DNA of 11,830 bases from Candidatus Uhrbacteria bacterium. GTDB taxonomy: Bacteria; Patescibacteriota; Patescibacteriia; 2-12-FULL-60-25. Position 1 is the first letter of the stretch. The number at the start of each line of letters is the position of its first letter. Position numbers and translations under genes: made by a program. The notes under the pieces are model-generated. The model searched no databases. It worked only from the letters and a program-made list of their open reading frames with translations, and was not told the DNA's origin. Positions 6,501 to 11,830 of the stretch are shown here, one piece after another. The DNA lies in contig SICT01000029.1 of NCBI GenBank assembly GCA_009691315.1, positions 1 to 11,830 of the forward strand. The letters are read 5' to 3'.

Positions 6501-6586
6501 AGATCAGCGATTTCCAAGCCACGCCAAGTCCCTTTACTTGCAAGTACTGCGATTTTAAAGATATTTGTGAGTTTAAGAAGTTGTAG
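3581..6586 (+). CDS. UvrD/PcrA-type superfamily 1 helicase fused to a RecB-like PD-(D/E)XK nuclease
   Basis: This 1001-residue protein probably unwinds and trims DNA ends in recombination or repair. Helicase motifs in order: Q motif LNEAQHKAV (Gln12); Walker A AGAGTGKT (27-34, Lys33); ALTFTEKAAGEM; ISTFHGFC; MIDEFQDT (Asp238, Glu239); VGDDDQAIYKFRGA; LTENYRS; MTVHAAKGLEF (from about 590); FYVALTRAKD (Arg653). The nuclease domain follows: VHNAY (His761), GKIDRVD (Asp889), VYDYKTG (Asp903, Lys905) and QLYLYQ. Cysteines 734, 987, 990 and 996 (one, then C-X2-C-X5-C) fit the [4Fe-4S] clamp known from AddB-like nucleases. I chose ATG 3581, placing the Q motif at the usual distance; an earlier in-frame ATG would overlap the slipin gene. 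Two repeat-derived insertions lie inside it: a heptamer array (residues 365-371) and a palindromic element (785-815). No recC or addB-like partner is adjacent. Confidence 0.93.
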   Translation: MEELLQSLNEAQHKAVTHTDGPLLIVAGAGTGKTTVLTRRYAHLLNQGCTTDRLLALTFTEKAAGEMEDRVLELLPTGTYDFWISTFHGFCQRVLEAHGLEIGLPNQFRLLNPTDAWLLLKRRLNELPLDHYRPLGNPTKFLRAFVQHISRAKDEGVTPETYLDFAQNARLDGDSEVADGERKRLQELADMYFAYRRILLEEGSLDFGDLILETLRLFRERPAVLETYRKQFRYVMIDEFQDTNWAQYELIKLLAGDQKNLTVVGDDDQAIYKFRGASLANILQFRDDFPEAVTVALTENYRSCKEILDTAYTFIKKNNPNRLEVKLKDTGLSKQLTSVCGEGGKIEVVWKKSIEDEAEYITERISNLKSQTTGLTWNDFVILTRSNDGAEPFVRALERKGIPFQFMALRGLYSKPTVLDVIALLSLLDTAHESPAVWRAMHMGCYSFPSKDVALLLEYARRKGLTLWLALKQSADARISQDGYRVASKLVTHVEGLAEASRRELPLRMLKLALEKTEYLNWVMRLPEQEKRDSLQHLNGMAERIKRYEHSTHGPSLRGFLEELRLEMESGEEGGLNFDPESGPELVKIMTVHAAKGLEFKHVFIVSMVDQRFPTRVRGEAIPLPDGLVKERLPEGDAHLEEERRLFYVALTRAKDTLTITGATNYGGSRAKKPSPFFLEAELEVPESVSSSEDEIRHLQLPAVDQDQISRGDLIHYELKKKFSFTQLAAFRKCPLQYKFEHIYRIPKFGTYQKSFGQSVHNAYQNILNLHLVRCQSVQGNLFDVGANPSVRPDPGTKGPGQTDGPGQTHGSARTVFKVTEEEALKIFEESWIDEWYESRKDHDTYKTNGRRAIKNFWQAFNEKLPDVYGVEIPFTLVLGLHSLKGKIDRVDKLPDGSYAVYDYKTGQAKEELDAEAKEQLYLYQVALEEKGLKVSKLAYIYVLDWVITEVDLLKEEKRDAFLQKITDRMDDIKISDFQATPSPFTCKYCDFKDICEFKKL
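4673..4693 (+). repeat. Heptamer repeat ATCTCAA, three perfect units, inside the helicase gene
   Basis: Three exact ATCTCAA units occupy 21 bases. Because 3 x 7 = 21, they add seven codons without breaking the frame. The encoded stretch (around SNLKSQ) lies in a loop between the helix EYITERI and the strand FVILTR of the helicase, where extra residues should be tolerated. Confidence 0.8.
5933..6024 (+). repeat. In-frame palindromic element, copy 1 (92 bp), in the helicase-nuclease gene
   Basis: The element runs from GTAGGGGC to GCCCGTAC; these ends are inverted repeats with one mismatch. It contains the hairpin GGGCGAAC/GTTCGCCC (5937-5944 and 5951-5958), a decayed central palindrome around CCCGGG, and the hairpin GGGCAGAC/GTCTGCCC (5999-6006 and 6013-6020). 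After removing one 18-bp internal duplicate it matches the pheT copy at 68 of 74 positions by my hand alignment. It is translated as about 31 residues rich in Gly, Pro, Arg and Thr (785-815), between the nuclease His motif and the Asp motif. Rickettsia palindromic elements are a functional parallel, not a sequence match I can show. Confidence 0.88.
5975..6010 (+). repeat. 18-bp tandem duplication inside palindromic element copy 1
   Basis: GGCCCAGGGCAGACGGAT (5975-5992) is followed directly by GGCCCAGGGCAGACGCAT (5993-6010), with one difference. This accounts exactly for the length difference between the two element copies (92 against 74 bp) and adds six codons, so the frame is kept. Confidence 0.9.
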
Positions 6587-6629
6587 GATCGACAAAAAAC
6601 CAATTTTCTCGTAAGCTGTGTTTTATCTT

Positions 6630-8213
6630 ATGCCCAACGAGGCGTCACCATTTTCACGAGGAAAAATTGCGGAGATTTTACAAGCGATAAAACCGCACGA
6701 GGCGCCGGAAGTCTCTGAGGCCTCTCGTATCACCGTACATGCGACGGTGAGTCGTTTTGCGATGTTGTATGAAAAAATGCGCAATGCGGTTGATTATAAG
6801 GATGATCATCTTTTGCATAAGGCAGCGATCGTTCGTATTTTAAAACGTCACCTCACGTTTGAATCAGATCCGAATACGATTGCCCTGCAACTGATTCGTG
6901 AATTGATTGCCGCACGTTATCTACCAAACGCGACGCTTCCCGAATCGCTCACCGGAGAGGTTGCGGGCGTGATTAAAAAATATCAGGCCATAGCCAACCG
7001 TTCTTCTTCCAATGGTTCTCATCGAGCTTGGCTCATGGGCGTGATCGCATCTGAGCTTGAAGAATTAGTGGATAATCACACCTCGGCAAAATTATTGGTG
7101 AATTTTTTATTTGAACAATTGGGGGATCGGATCACGTTGAAAGATCAATCCATGGATGAAACAGAGCGACGGTTGCAGGTGTATGTGGCCTGCCATCGCT
7201 CTTTGTTTAAAACCGATGACGAGATGATGGCGTATAAATTGGTGCGCGCCTATCACAGTGTTTGGATGCATCCGGATGAATGGATGGGAGATCCTCAGGC
7301 CATGGCGGATAAGATGATGGATGTTGAGCAGAAGGTGCGAGGCCAGTTGCATCATGCGCTCGGGCACAAATTTCTTCATGCGGTTAAACCCTGGGCGGTG
7401 TCTCTCGGTATCTTGCGGACCGTGTTGAGCGAAAAACCGGAGAGGGCGGCACATCTTTTAGATCATCCGGCAGAACTTCATGTCGCGATCAAACGCGTGG
7501 CTGAGCGTCGTTATAAGGAATCAAAAGGGAAATTGCGTCGTGGAACTCGGCGCGCCATCGTCTATCTGTTTATCACGAAGATTCTGATCGCGCTGGCGAT
7601 TGAAGTGCCGTTTGAGCGATTGCTCTTTAAAGAAGTCAGCGAAATGTCGCTTCTCATCAACGTGTTATTTCCGCCCGTGCTCATGCTTTTTGTCGGTTTG
7701 TTGATCAAAGTGCCGGGCAAAGACAATATTGATCGCATTCAGGAAGCAGTGGATGAGCTCTTGTCGATCGAAGGGCCGAGCGGTCGGGAGATGCGCGGAC
7801 CAAAGAAGCAGGGAGGATTTGGGCGATTTATATTTAGTCTTATTTATCTATCCATGTTTTTTGTGACCTTTGGTTTGGTGTATAAATTTTTAGACTATTT
7901 GCATTTTACCTGGATCAGTTCGGGGATTTTTATCTTCTTTCTGTGTGTCGTCAGTTTTTTTGCTTTCCGTTTGCGACTCGCGGCACGCGAATATATTGTG
8001 GTGGAACGTGCTGACAAGTTACGAACGATTCTTTTGGATTTTTTCTCCCTGCCGATCCTCCGCGCCGGCCAATGGTTGTCGCTGTCCATCTCCCGCATCA
8101 ACATTTTTATCTTTTTATTTGATTTTATTATCGAAACGCCGTTTAAAATCTTTTTGAATATTCTGGAAGAGTGGTTTGCGTTTTTGAAAGAGAAAAAAGA
8201 CGAATTGCAGTAG
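6630..8213 (+). CDS. Unrecognised multi-pass membrane protein with a large soluble N-terminal region
   Basis: I do not recognise this 527-residue protein. Residues 1-305 are soluble and mostly helical by composition, with many charged residues and a basic stretch (about 287-308, including KESKGKLRRGTRR) just before the first membrane segment. Hydrophobic segments lie at about 309-326, 341-360, 399-420, 428-447 and, less clearly, 491-505. A charged loop (361-397) separates the second and third. The C-terminus is short and acidic/basic (EKKDELQ). There are no Cys-rich clusters, Walker motifs or evident catalytic signatures. ATG 6630 is chosen over GTG 6618; neither has a Shine-Dalgarno sequence. 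It stands between the helicase and tgt, which gives no clear functional hint. Codon use and composition match the neighbours, so it looks native. Confidence 0.8.
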   Translation: MPNEASPFSRGKIAEILQAIKPHEAPEVSEASRITVHATVSRFAMLYEKMRNAVDYKDDHLLHKAAIVRILKRHLTFESDPNTIALQLIRELIAARYLPNATLPESLTGEVAGVIKKYQAIANRSSSNGSHRAWLMGVIASELEELVDNHTSAKLLVNFLFEQLGDRITLKDQSMDETERRLQVYVACHRSLFKTDDEMMAYKLVRAYHSVWMHPDEWMGDPQAMADKMMDVEQKVRGQLHHALGHKFLHAVKPWAVSLGILRTVLSEKPERAAHLLDHPAELHVAIKRVAERRYKESKGKLRRGTRRAIVYLFITKILIALAIEVPFERLLFKEVSEMSLLINVLFPPVLMLFVGLLIKVPGKDNIDRIQEAVDELLSIEGPSGREMRGPKKQGGFGRFIFSLIYLSMFFVTFGLVYKFLDYLHFTWISSGIFIFFLCVVSFFAFRLRLAAREYIVVERADKLRTILLDFFSLPILRAGQWLSLSISRINIFIFLFDFIIETPFKIFLNILEEWFAFLKEKKDELQ

Positions 8214-8217
8214 AGCA

Positions 8218-8252
8218 GAGTATTGAGTATGGGGTATCGAGTATCGAGTATA
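8218..8252 (+). repeat. Heptamer repeat GAGTATN, five units, spanning the tgt start
   Basis: Units are GAGTATT, GAGTATG, GGGTATC, GAGTATC and GAGTATA. The array begins five bases after the stop of the membrane protein gene and encodes the first residues of Tgt. The only in-frame ATG for tgt (8229) straddles the junction of unit 2 and its following G. Confidence 0.85.
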
Positions 8253-9302
8253 AGCACACCGCATGGCGTTCTTGAGACGCCATTTTTTATGCCGATTGCG
8301 ACGCGCGGTGCAGTGAAGACGTTATCATCGTTTGATGTTGAGCGCTTATCCTCACCAATTCTTTTATCGAATACGTATCATCTGTGGCTCCGTCCTGGAC
8401 TTGAAGTATTAAAACAATTCGGTGGACTGCATAAATTTATGGATTGGCCAGGTGTGATTTTGACGGATTCAGGAGGTTTTCAGGTTTTTAGTTTGGAAGG
8501 TTTGCGTAAGCTGACTAGTGAAGGAGTGGCCTTTCAATCGCATATTGATGGAGCAAAAATGATGCTGACGCCTGAACTGTGCATGGAAATTCAGCGTACG
8601 ATCGGCAGTGATATTTGTATGGTCCTTGATGTGTGCACCAAACTTCCGGCAACAGACGATGAGTTGGAAAAAGCGCTTGAATTAACGACCCAGTGGGCGC
8701 GTCGATCAAAAGATGCGTTTGAGAAAACACGAGAAGGATCGATAAATCCTGGCGCAAAATTATTTGGGATTGTACAGGGTGGAACCAATCTCGAACTTCG
8801 AGAAAAAAGCGCGCGTGCGTTGATTGACATCGGGTTTGATGGCTATGCCATTGGAGGGCTTTCGGTTGGTGAGTCCTGTGAAGATGCCTGTCAGGTCCTC
8901 GATGTTTTGGATAAAATCTTACCCGAAGATAAGCCGCGCTATTTTATGGGCGGAGCCAAACCGCATGAAATCGTGGAATATGTGAAACGAGGAATTGATA
9001 TGTTTGATTGCGTTCTGCCCACGAGAAATGCGCGTCACGGTCAGTTGTACCGTTTTTTGCATAATGATCTGTCGCGTCCGGATTTTTATGAAACGATCCA
9101 GATCACGAATGAGAAATGGAAGATGTCGCAAGAGCGGTTGGGCACGGACGAAGAGCTATCGCGTTACACCTTTGGTTATCTCCGTCATCTGTTTACGATT
9201 GAGGAAATGTTAGGCGGTCGTTTAGCCACTATGATGAACGTAAAATTTTATTTGGAACTGATGAAAAAGATTCGTGAACAGATAAAAACCGGAACGCTTT
9301 GA
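8229..9302 (+). CDS. tgt: Queuine/archaeosine-family tRNA-guanine transglycosylase lacking zinc cysteines
   Basis: Bacterial Tgt swaps guanine 34 of GUN-anticodon tRNAs (Asp, Asn, His, Tyr) for preQ1, leading to queuosine. Motifs: TPHGVLETPFFMP (10-22), LTDSGGFQVFSL (catalytic Asp80), VLDVCTK (Asp134), LFGIVQGG (178-185), YAIGGLSVGE (206-215), and GIDMFDCVLPTRNARHG, which contains the likely nucleophile Asp260. Bacterial Tgt normally ends with a zinc site CxCxxC followed by His; here the aligned positions before GYLRHLF (316-322) are Gly, Asp and Leu, so the three cysteines are gone while the His is kept. The N-terminus is also about 10-15 residues shorter than usual and its start lies in a heptamer repeat; TTG at 8223 is the only alternative near start. 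At 357 residues it is slightly short. Confidence 0.9.
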   Translation: MGYRVSSISTPHGVLETPFFMPIATRGAVKTLSSFDVERLSSPILLSNTYHLWLRPGLEVLKQFGGLHKFMDWPGVILTDSGGFQVFSLEGLRKLTSEGVAFQSHIDGAKMMLTPELCMEIQRTIGSDICMVLDVCTKLPATDDELEKALELTTQWARRSKDAFEKTREGSINPGAKLFGIVQGGTNLELREKSARALIDIGFDGYAIGGLSVGESCEDACQVLDVLDKILPEDKPRYFMGGAKPHEIVEYVKRGIDMFDCVLPTRNARHGQLYRFLHNDLSRPDFYETIQITNEKWKMSQERLGTDEELSRYTFGYLRHLFTIEEMLGGRLATMMNVKFYLELMKKIREQIKTGTL

Positions 9303-9328
9303 CACCCCGCGTCTTTTTCTGGCATGAT
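9299..9328 (+). promoter_or_regulatory. Possible sigma70 promoter of pheST
   Basis: A perfect TTGACA (9299-9304) overlaps the tgt stop codon. CATGAT (9323-9328, four of six) follows after 18 bases. A start near 9335 would leave only about five bases before the pheS ATG at 9340. The -10 is mediocre, so confidence is moderate. Confidence 0.4.
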
Positions 9329-9339
9329 TCAGGTCTCCT

Positions 9340-10404
9340 ATGCCTCTCGCTGATCAATTACAAGTGCTTGCCCTCACGGCAGATCAAGAAATAAAAAAAG
9401 CAAAAACTCTGCAAGAGGTCGAAGCGCTTGAAATCCGTTTTTTGGGACGCAAAGGTGAACTCACGGGTTTGTTAAAAGGGTTGGCAGAGGTTGAGAAATC
9501 GGAAAAACCTCGCCTGGGACAGTTGGCCAACGATATTAAGCGAACTATTGAGGGTCATGTAGAAAAAGCGCGTACGCATCTTGGCGCGAGTTCCATGATA
9601 GATCAATTGAGCCAGGAACAAGAGGATGTGACTGAGCCGGGTGTACGCTCGCCAGAAGGGCATTTGCATCTCGCGACTCAAGCGATCCAGGAGATTACCG
9701 AAATTTTTGCGCGTGCTGGTTTTACCCGCGTGCGTTATCCAGAAGTGGAGTGGGATTGGTATGCGTTTGAAGCGTTGAATATGCCCAAAGATCATCCGGC
9801 GCGTGATGAGTGGGAGACGTTTTTTATGGATGCTCCAGAATCATCGAAATGTGGAAAAATGATTCTGACTCCACACGCGACCAGCGGCACCGCGCGCATT
9901 ATGGCCGATAAAAAAGTGCCGATTCGTGCGATTAATATTTCTAAAACCTATCGTCGACAGATGGATATCACGCATACCCCGATGTTTCATCAATTTGATG
10001 GGGTGTATGTAGACAAAGGTATTGGGATTACCCATTTGATCGGTATCCTGGATTATTTCGTGAAACAATTTTTTGGTCCGACCCGTAAAGTTCGCATTCG
10101 TCCGTTTCATTTTCGTTTCACTGAACCTTCTTTTGAAGTAGATGTTTCTTGTGGCGTGTGTGAAGGAATGGGAATGGTGAGCGGGGAAAAATGTCGGACG
10201 TGTAAAAGCGGTTGGGTGGAACTTGGTGGATCAGGGGTCATTCATGAGAATGTCCTGAAAGCGGCAGGCCTTGATCCGAAAGTCTATTCCGGTTTTGCGT
10301 TTGGTTGGGGAGTGGAGCGCAACTATATGATGAAAGAGGGGATGCAATTGGATGATCTGCGTCATATGTATAAGAATGATTTGCGTTTCTTGCAACAATT
10401 TTAA
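9340..10404 (+). CDS. pheS: Phenylalanine--tRNA ligase alpha subunit
   Basis: PheS is the catalytic subunit of the (alpha-beta)2 phenylalanyl-tRNA synthetase. The N-terminal coiled-coil arm (residues 1-85, including RFLGRKGELTGLLKGL) binds tRNA. The class II core follows: LNMPKDHPARDEWETFF (146-162), TPHATSGTARIM (177-188), the motif 2 region ISKTYRRQMDITHTPMFHQF (200-219), FRFTEPSFEVDV (258-269) and GFAFGWGVERNYMM (motif 3, 318-331). Four cysteines at 271, 274, 285 and 288 form a CxxC...CxxC knuckle, a variant seen in a number of bacterial PheS proteins and probably metal-binding. Length (354) is normal. The pheT ATG follows two bases after the stop, so the two are one transcript. No Shine-Dalgarno sequence is visible. 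Confidence 0.97.
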   Translation: MPLADQLQVLALTADQEIKKAKTLQEVEALEIRFLGRKGELTGLLKGLAEVEKSEKPRLGQLANDIKRTIEGHVEKARTHLGASSMIDQLSQEQEDVTEPGVRSPEGHLHLATQAIQEITEIFARAGFTRVRYPEVEWDWYAFEALNMPKDHPARDEWETFFMDAPESSKCGKMILTPHATSGTARIMADKKVPIRAINISKTYRRQMDITHTPMFHQFDGVYVDKGIGITHLIGILDYFVKQFFGPTRKVRIRPFHFRFTEPSFEVDVSCGVCEGMGMVSGEKCRTCKSGWVELGGSGVIHENVLKAAGLDPKVYSGFAFGWGVERNYMMKEGMQLDDLRHMYKNDLRFLQQF

Positions 10405-10406
10405 GT

Positions 10407-11830
10407 ATGAACCTACTTGTCTCTTACAACTGGTTGAAAAAATATGTTGGATTGAAGGAAACGCCGGAAGAATTTGCGGCAAAAGTTTCACTTTCTGGTC
10501 CGGGAGTTGAACGACTTTATCCTCAAGGGACATTATTGGATGGAATTGTGGTCGGTCACGTTCTTGAAGTAAAGACGCATCCTCAAGCAGACAAATTACG
10601 TCTTGCGATCGTTGACGTTGGAAAGAAAAAATTATCTATCGTGTGCGGTGGATCCAATCTTGTAGAGAATCAATGGGTGGCGGTTGCGCTTATTGGGGCA
10701 AAGGTGAAGTGGCATGGGGAGGGAGATCTGATTGAACTGAAACCAGTAGAAATTCGTGGAGTAAAAAGTGAAGGGATGATTTGTGCGGCATCGGAAATTG
10801 GATTGGGAGATGCGTTTCCCACAGAAGAGCGAGAGATTTTTGATTTAGAAAAAGCACAGATTGGAGAAAAGTTAAAAGCAGGAGCTCCTCTTGCGAGTTT
10901 TCTTGGCATAGAAGGTGATGTTGTGCTGGACACAGAAGTCACGACCAATCGACCAGATGCGATGAGCATTGTGGGTATTGCGCGTGAAGCAGCGACGATT
11001 TTGAAGCGGCCATTTCTGTGGAAAGAGCCAAAGCTTCCGGTAGGGGCGAACCTAAGCGTTCGCCCTGGTCCCGGGACCAGGCACCCAGGGCAGACGCATG
11101 GGTCTGCCCGTACCAAATTGTCGGTGACAATTCAAGATAAAAAACTCTGCCCTCGTTTCATGGGCGTGCGGATCGACGGTGTAATGGTTGGAGAGTCACC
11201 TTGGTGGCTCAAGCGCTGTTTGATCTCTGCTGGTATTCGTCCGATTAATAATTTGGTTGATATTACGAATTTTATTTTGCTTGAGTTGGGTCGGCCCATG
11301 CATGTATTTGATGCGGATAAGATCAAAGGAGATTTGCAGGTACGTTTTGCGAAAACAGGGGAATCGATCAAAGCTCTTGATGAGAAGATCTATAAACTTG
11401 GGATCAAACATCTCGTAATTGCGGACGATCAAGGGGCGCAATCGATCGCTGGAATTATGGGCGGAGAAGAGAGTGGGGTGACCAAGCAAACAAAAAATAT
11501 CATTTTTGAATGCGCGACGTGGGATCCAGTACAGATTCGCCGAACCGGTCGCGAATTGAATTTGCAATCAGATTCGCAGGCGCTGTTTGAAAAAGGATTG
11601 TCAACAGAATCCACGCCGATCGGCCTCGCGCGAGCGATTGAACTGTGCCAGGAATTGGCCGGCGGTCAGATCGCGTCGAATATCGTAGACACACAGACAG
11701 GAAAATATAAGCCGCTCAGCTTTAGTATTTCATTTGAAGAGATCGATACGTTGATTGGAGTAAAAATTTCAAACAAAGAAATGCTCGACACCCTGAAGCG
11801 TTTAGGCTTTCTTCTAAAAGTTAACAGTTC
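10407..11830 (+). CDS. pheT: Phenylalanine--tRNA ligase beta subunit, N-terminal part
   Basis: The gene is cut by the right edge; 474 codons of about 800 are visible. It starts MNLLVSYNWLKKYV, the usual PheT N-terminus. The OB-fold tRNA-binding domain runs from about 45 to 155 (GIVVGHVLEVKTHPQADKL, IVCGGSNL, RGVKSEGMICAASEIGL). VTTNRPDAMSIVGIARE follows (178-194), then the B3/B4 domain from about 245, which in this family carries the editing site (PRFMGV, RPINNLVDITNFILLELGRP, HVFDADKI, AGIMGGEESGV, QSDSQALFEKGL). The B5 domain begins near the edge. Between the first and second parts lies a 25-residue insertion encoded by a palindromic element (residues 212-236), in a linker. Apart from it the protein looks intact and functional. 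Confidence 0.97.
   Translation, partial: MNLLVSYNWLKKYVGLKETPEEFAAKVSLSGPGVERLYPQGTLLDGIVVGHVLEVKTHPQADKLRLAIVDVGKKKLSIVCGGSNLVENQWVAVALIGAKVKWHGEGDLIELKPVEIRGVKSEGMICAASEIGLGDAFPTEEREIFDLEKAQIGEKLKAGAPLASFLGIEGDVVLDTEVTTNRPDAMSIVGIAREAATILKRPFLWKEPKLPVGANLSVRPGPGTRHPGQTHGSARTKLSVTIQDKKLCPRFMGVRIDGVMVGESPWWLKRCLISAGIRPINNLVDITNFILLELGRPMHVFDADKIKGDLQVRFAKTGESIKALDEKIYKLGIKHLVIADDQGAQSIAGIMGGEESGVTKQTKNIIFECATWDPVQIRRTGRELNLQSDSQALFEKGLSTESTPIGLARAIELCQELAGGQIASNIVDTQTGKYKPLSFSISFEEIDTLIGVKISNKEMLDTLKRLGFLLKVNS
11040..11113 (+). repeat. In-frame palindromic element, copy 2 (74 bp), in pheT
   Basis: The ends GTAGGGGC and GCCCGTAC match those of copy 1. The three palindromes are clean: GGGCGAAC/GTTCGCCC (11044-11051, 11058-11065), the perfect 18-bp palindrome CCTGGTCCCGGGACCAGG (11064-11081), and GGGCAGAC/GTCTGCCC (11088-11095, 11102-11109). 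It is read in the same frame as copy 1 (GTA GGG GCG AAC), giving VGAN-SVRP-PGT-...PGQTHGSART. The intact central palindrome suggests this copy is closer to the original form than copy 1. Confidence 0.9.

Noticed and set aside
8214..8260. Frameshift in tgt that hides a normal N-terminus
   Set aside because: The bases before the TPHG motif are repeat units and not a decayed N-terminal coding stretch in any frame; replacement by the repeat explains it better, though sequence error cannot be fully excluded.
9303..9339. T-box or peptide attenuator before pheS
   Set aside because: Only 37 bases separate tgt from pheS, too short for a T-box or a Phe-rich leader peptide with alternative hairpins.
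10670..11116. Open frame on the - strand over the pheT palindromic element
   Set aside because: It lies wholly inside pheT and is open because the palindrome lacks stops in that frame; a similar peptide appears opposite copy 1 (5905-6102) for the same reason.
1..11830. Recoded TGA (as in Gracilibacteria/Absconditabacteria)
   Set aside because: TGA ends the phosphatase, mltG and tgt genes at the expected protein lengths, and no conserved Gly position is encoded by TGA.

Overview
The window carries housekeeping genes of a bacterium of moderate GC content. The overall style suggests a Patescibacteria (CPR) genome: compact genes, almost no recognisable Shine-Dalgarno sequences, short heptamer and octamer tandem repeats at gene edges, slimmed-down proteins, and a long conserved-looking membrane protein I cannot name. 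An Uhrbacteria- or Magasanikbacteria-like lineage is my guess only. TGA is used as a normal stop several times, so the Gracilibacteria/Absconditabacteria code (TGA = Gly) does not apply. All protein genes lie on the + strand; one tRNA lies on the - strand.

Layout. Positions 1-441 are the C-terminal end of gpmI (glycolysis). An imperfect palindrome of about 75 bp fills the gap to nth (endonuclease III, base excision repair). An octamer repeat array then leads into a PAP2 phosphatase, which overlaps mltG by one base. That pair fits cell-wall lipid recycling and peptidoglycan strand termination. A tRNA-Arg(TCT) with encoded CCA and its own terminator lies on the - strand at 2649-2723. A stomatin/slipin gene with a good promoter follows, and then a 1001-residue UvrD-type helicase fused to a RecB-like nuclease with an Fe-S cysteine set. 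Next come an unrecognised 527-residue protein with several membrane segments, tgt (tRNA-guanine transglycosylase), and pheS-pheT (both phenylalanyl-tRNA synthetase subunits). pheT runs off the right edge.

The most interesting signal is a 74-bp composite palindromic element found twice inside protein-coding genes, in the same reading frame: in the nuclease part of the helicase (5933-6024, with an extra 18-bp internal duplication) and in a linker of pheT (11040-11113). It adds about 25 to 31 residues to two otherwise normal enzymes. This recalls the Rickettsia palindromic elements but has a different sequence. Other points worth a second look are a Tgt lacking all three zinc cysteines, short tandem repeats that supply start codons or in-frame codons, two promoters that predict leaderless or nearly leaderless mRNAs, and a tRNA-Arg with two stem mismatches.
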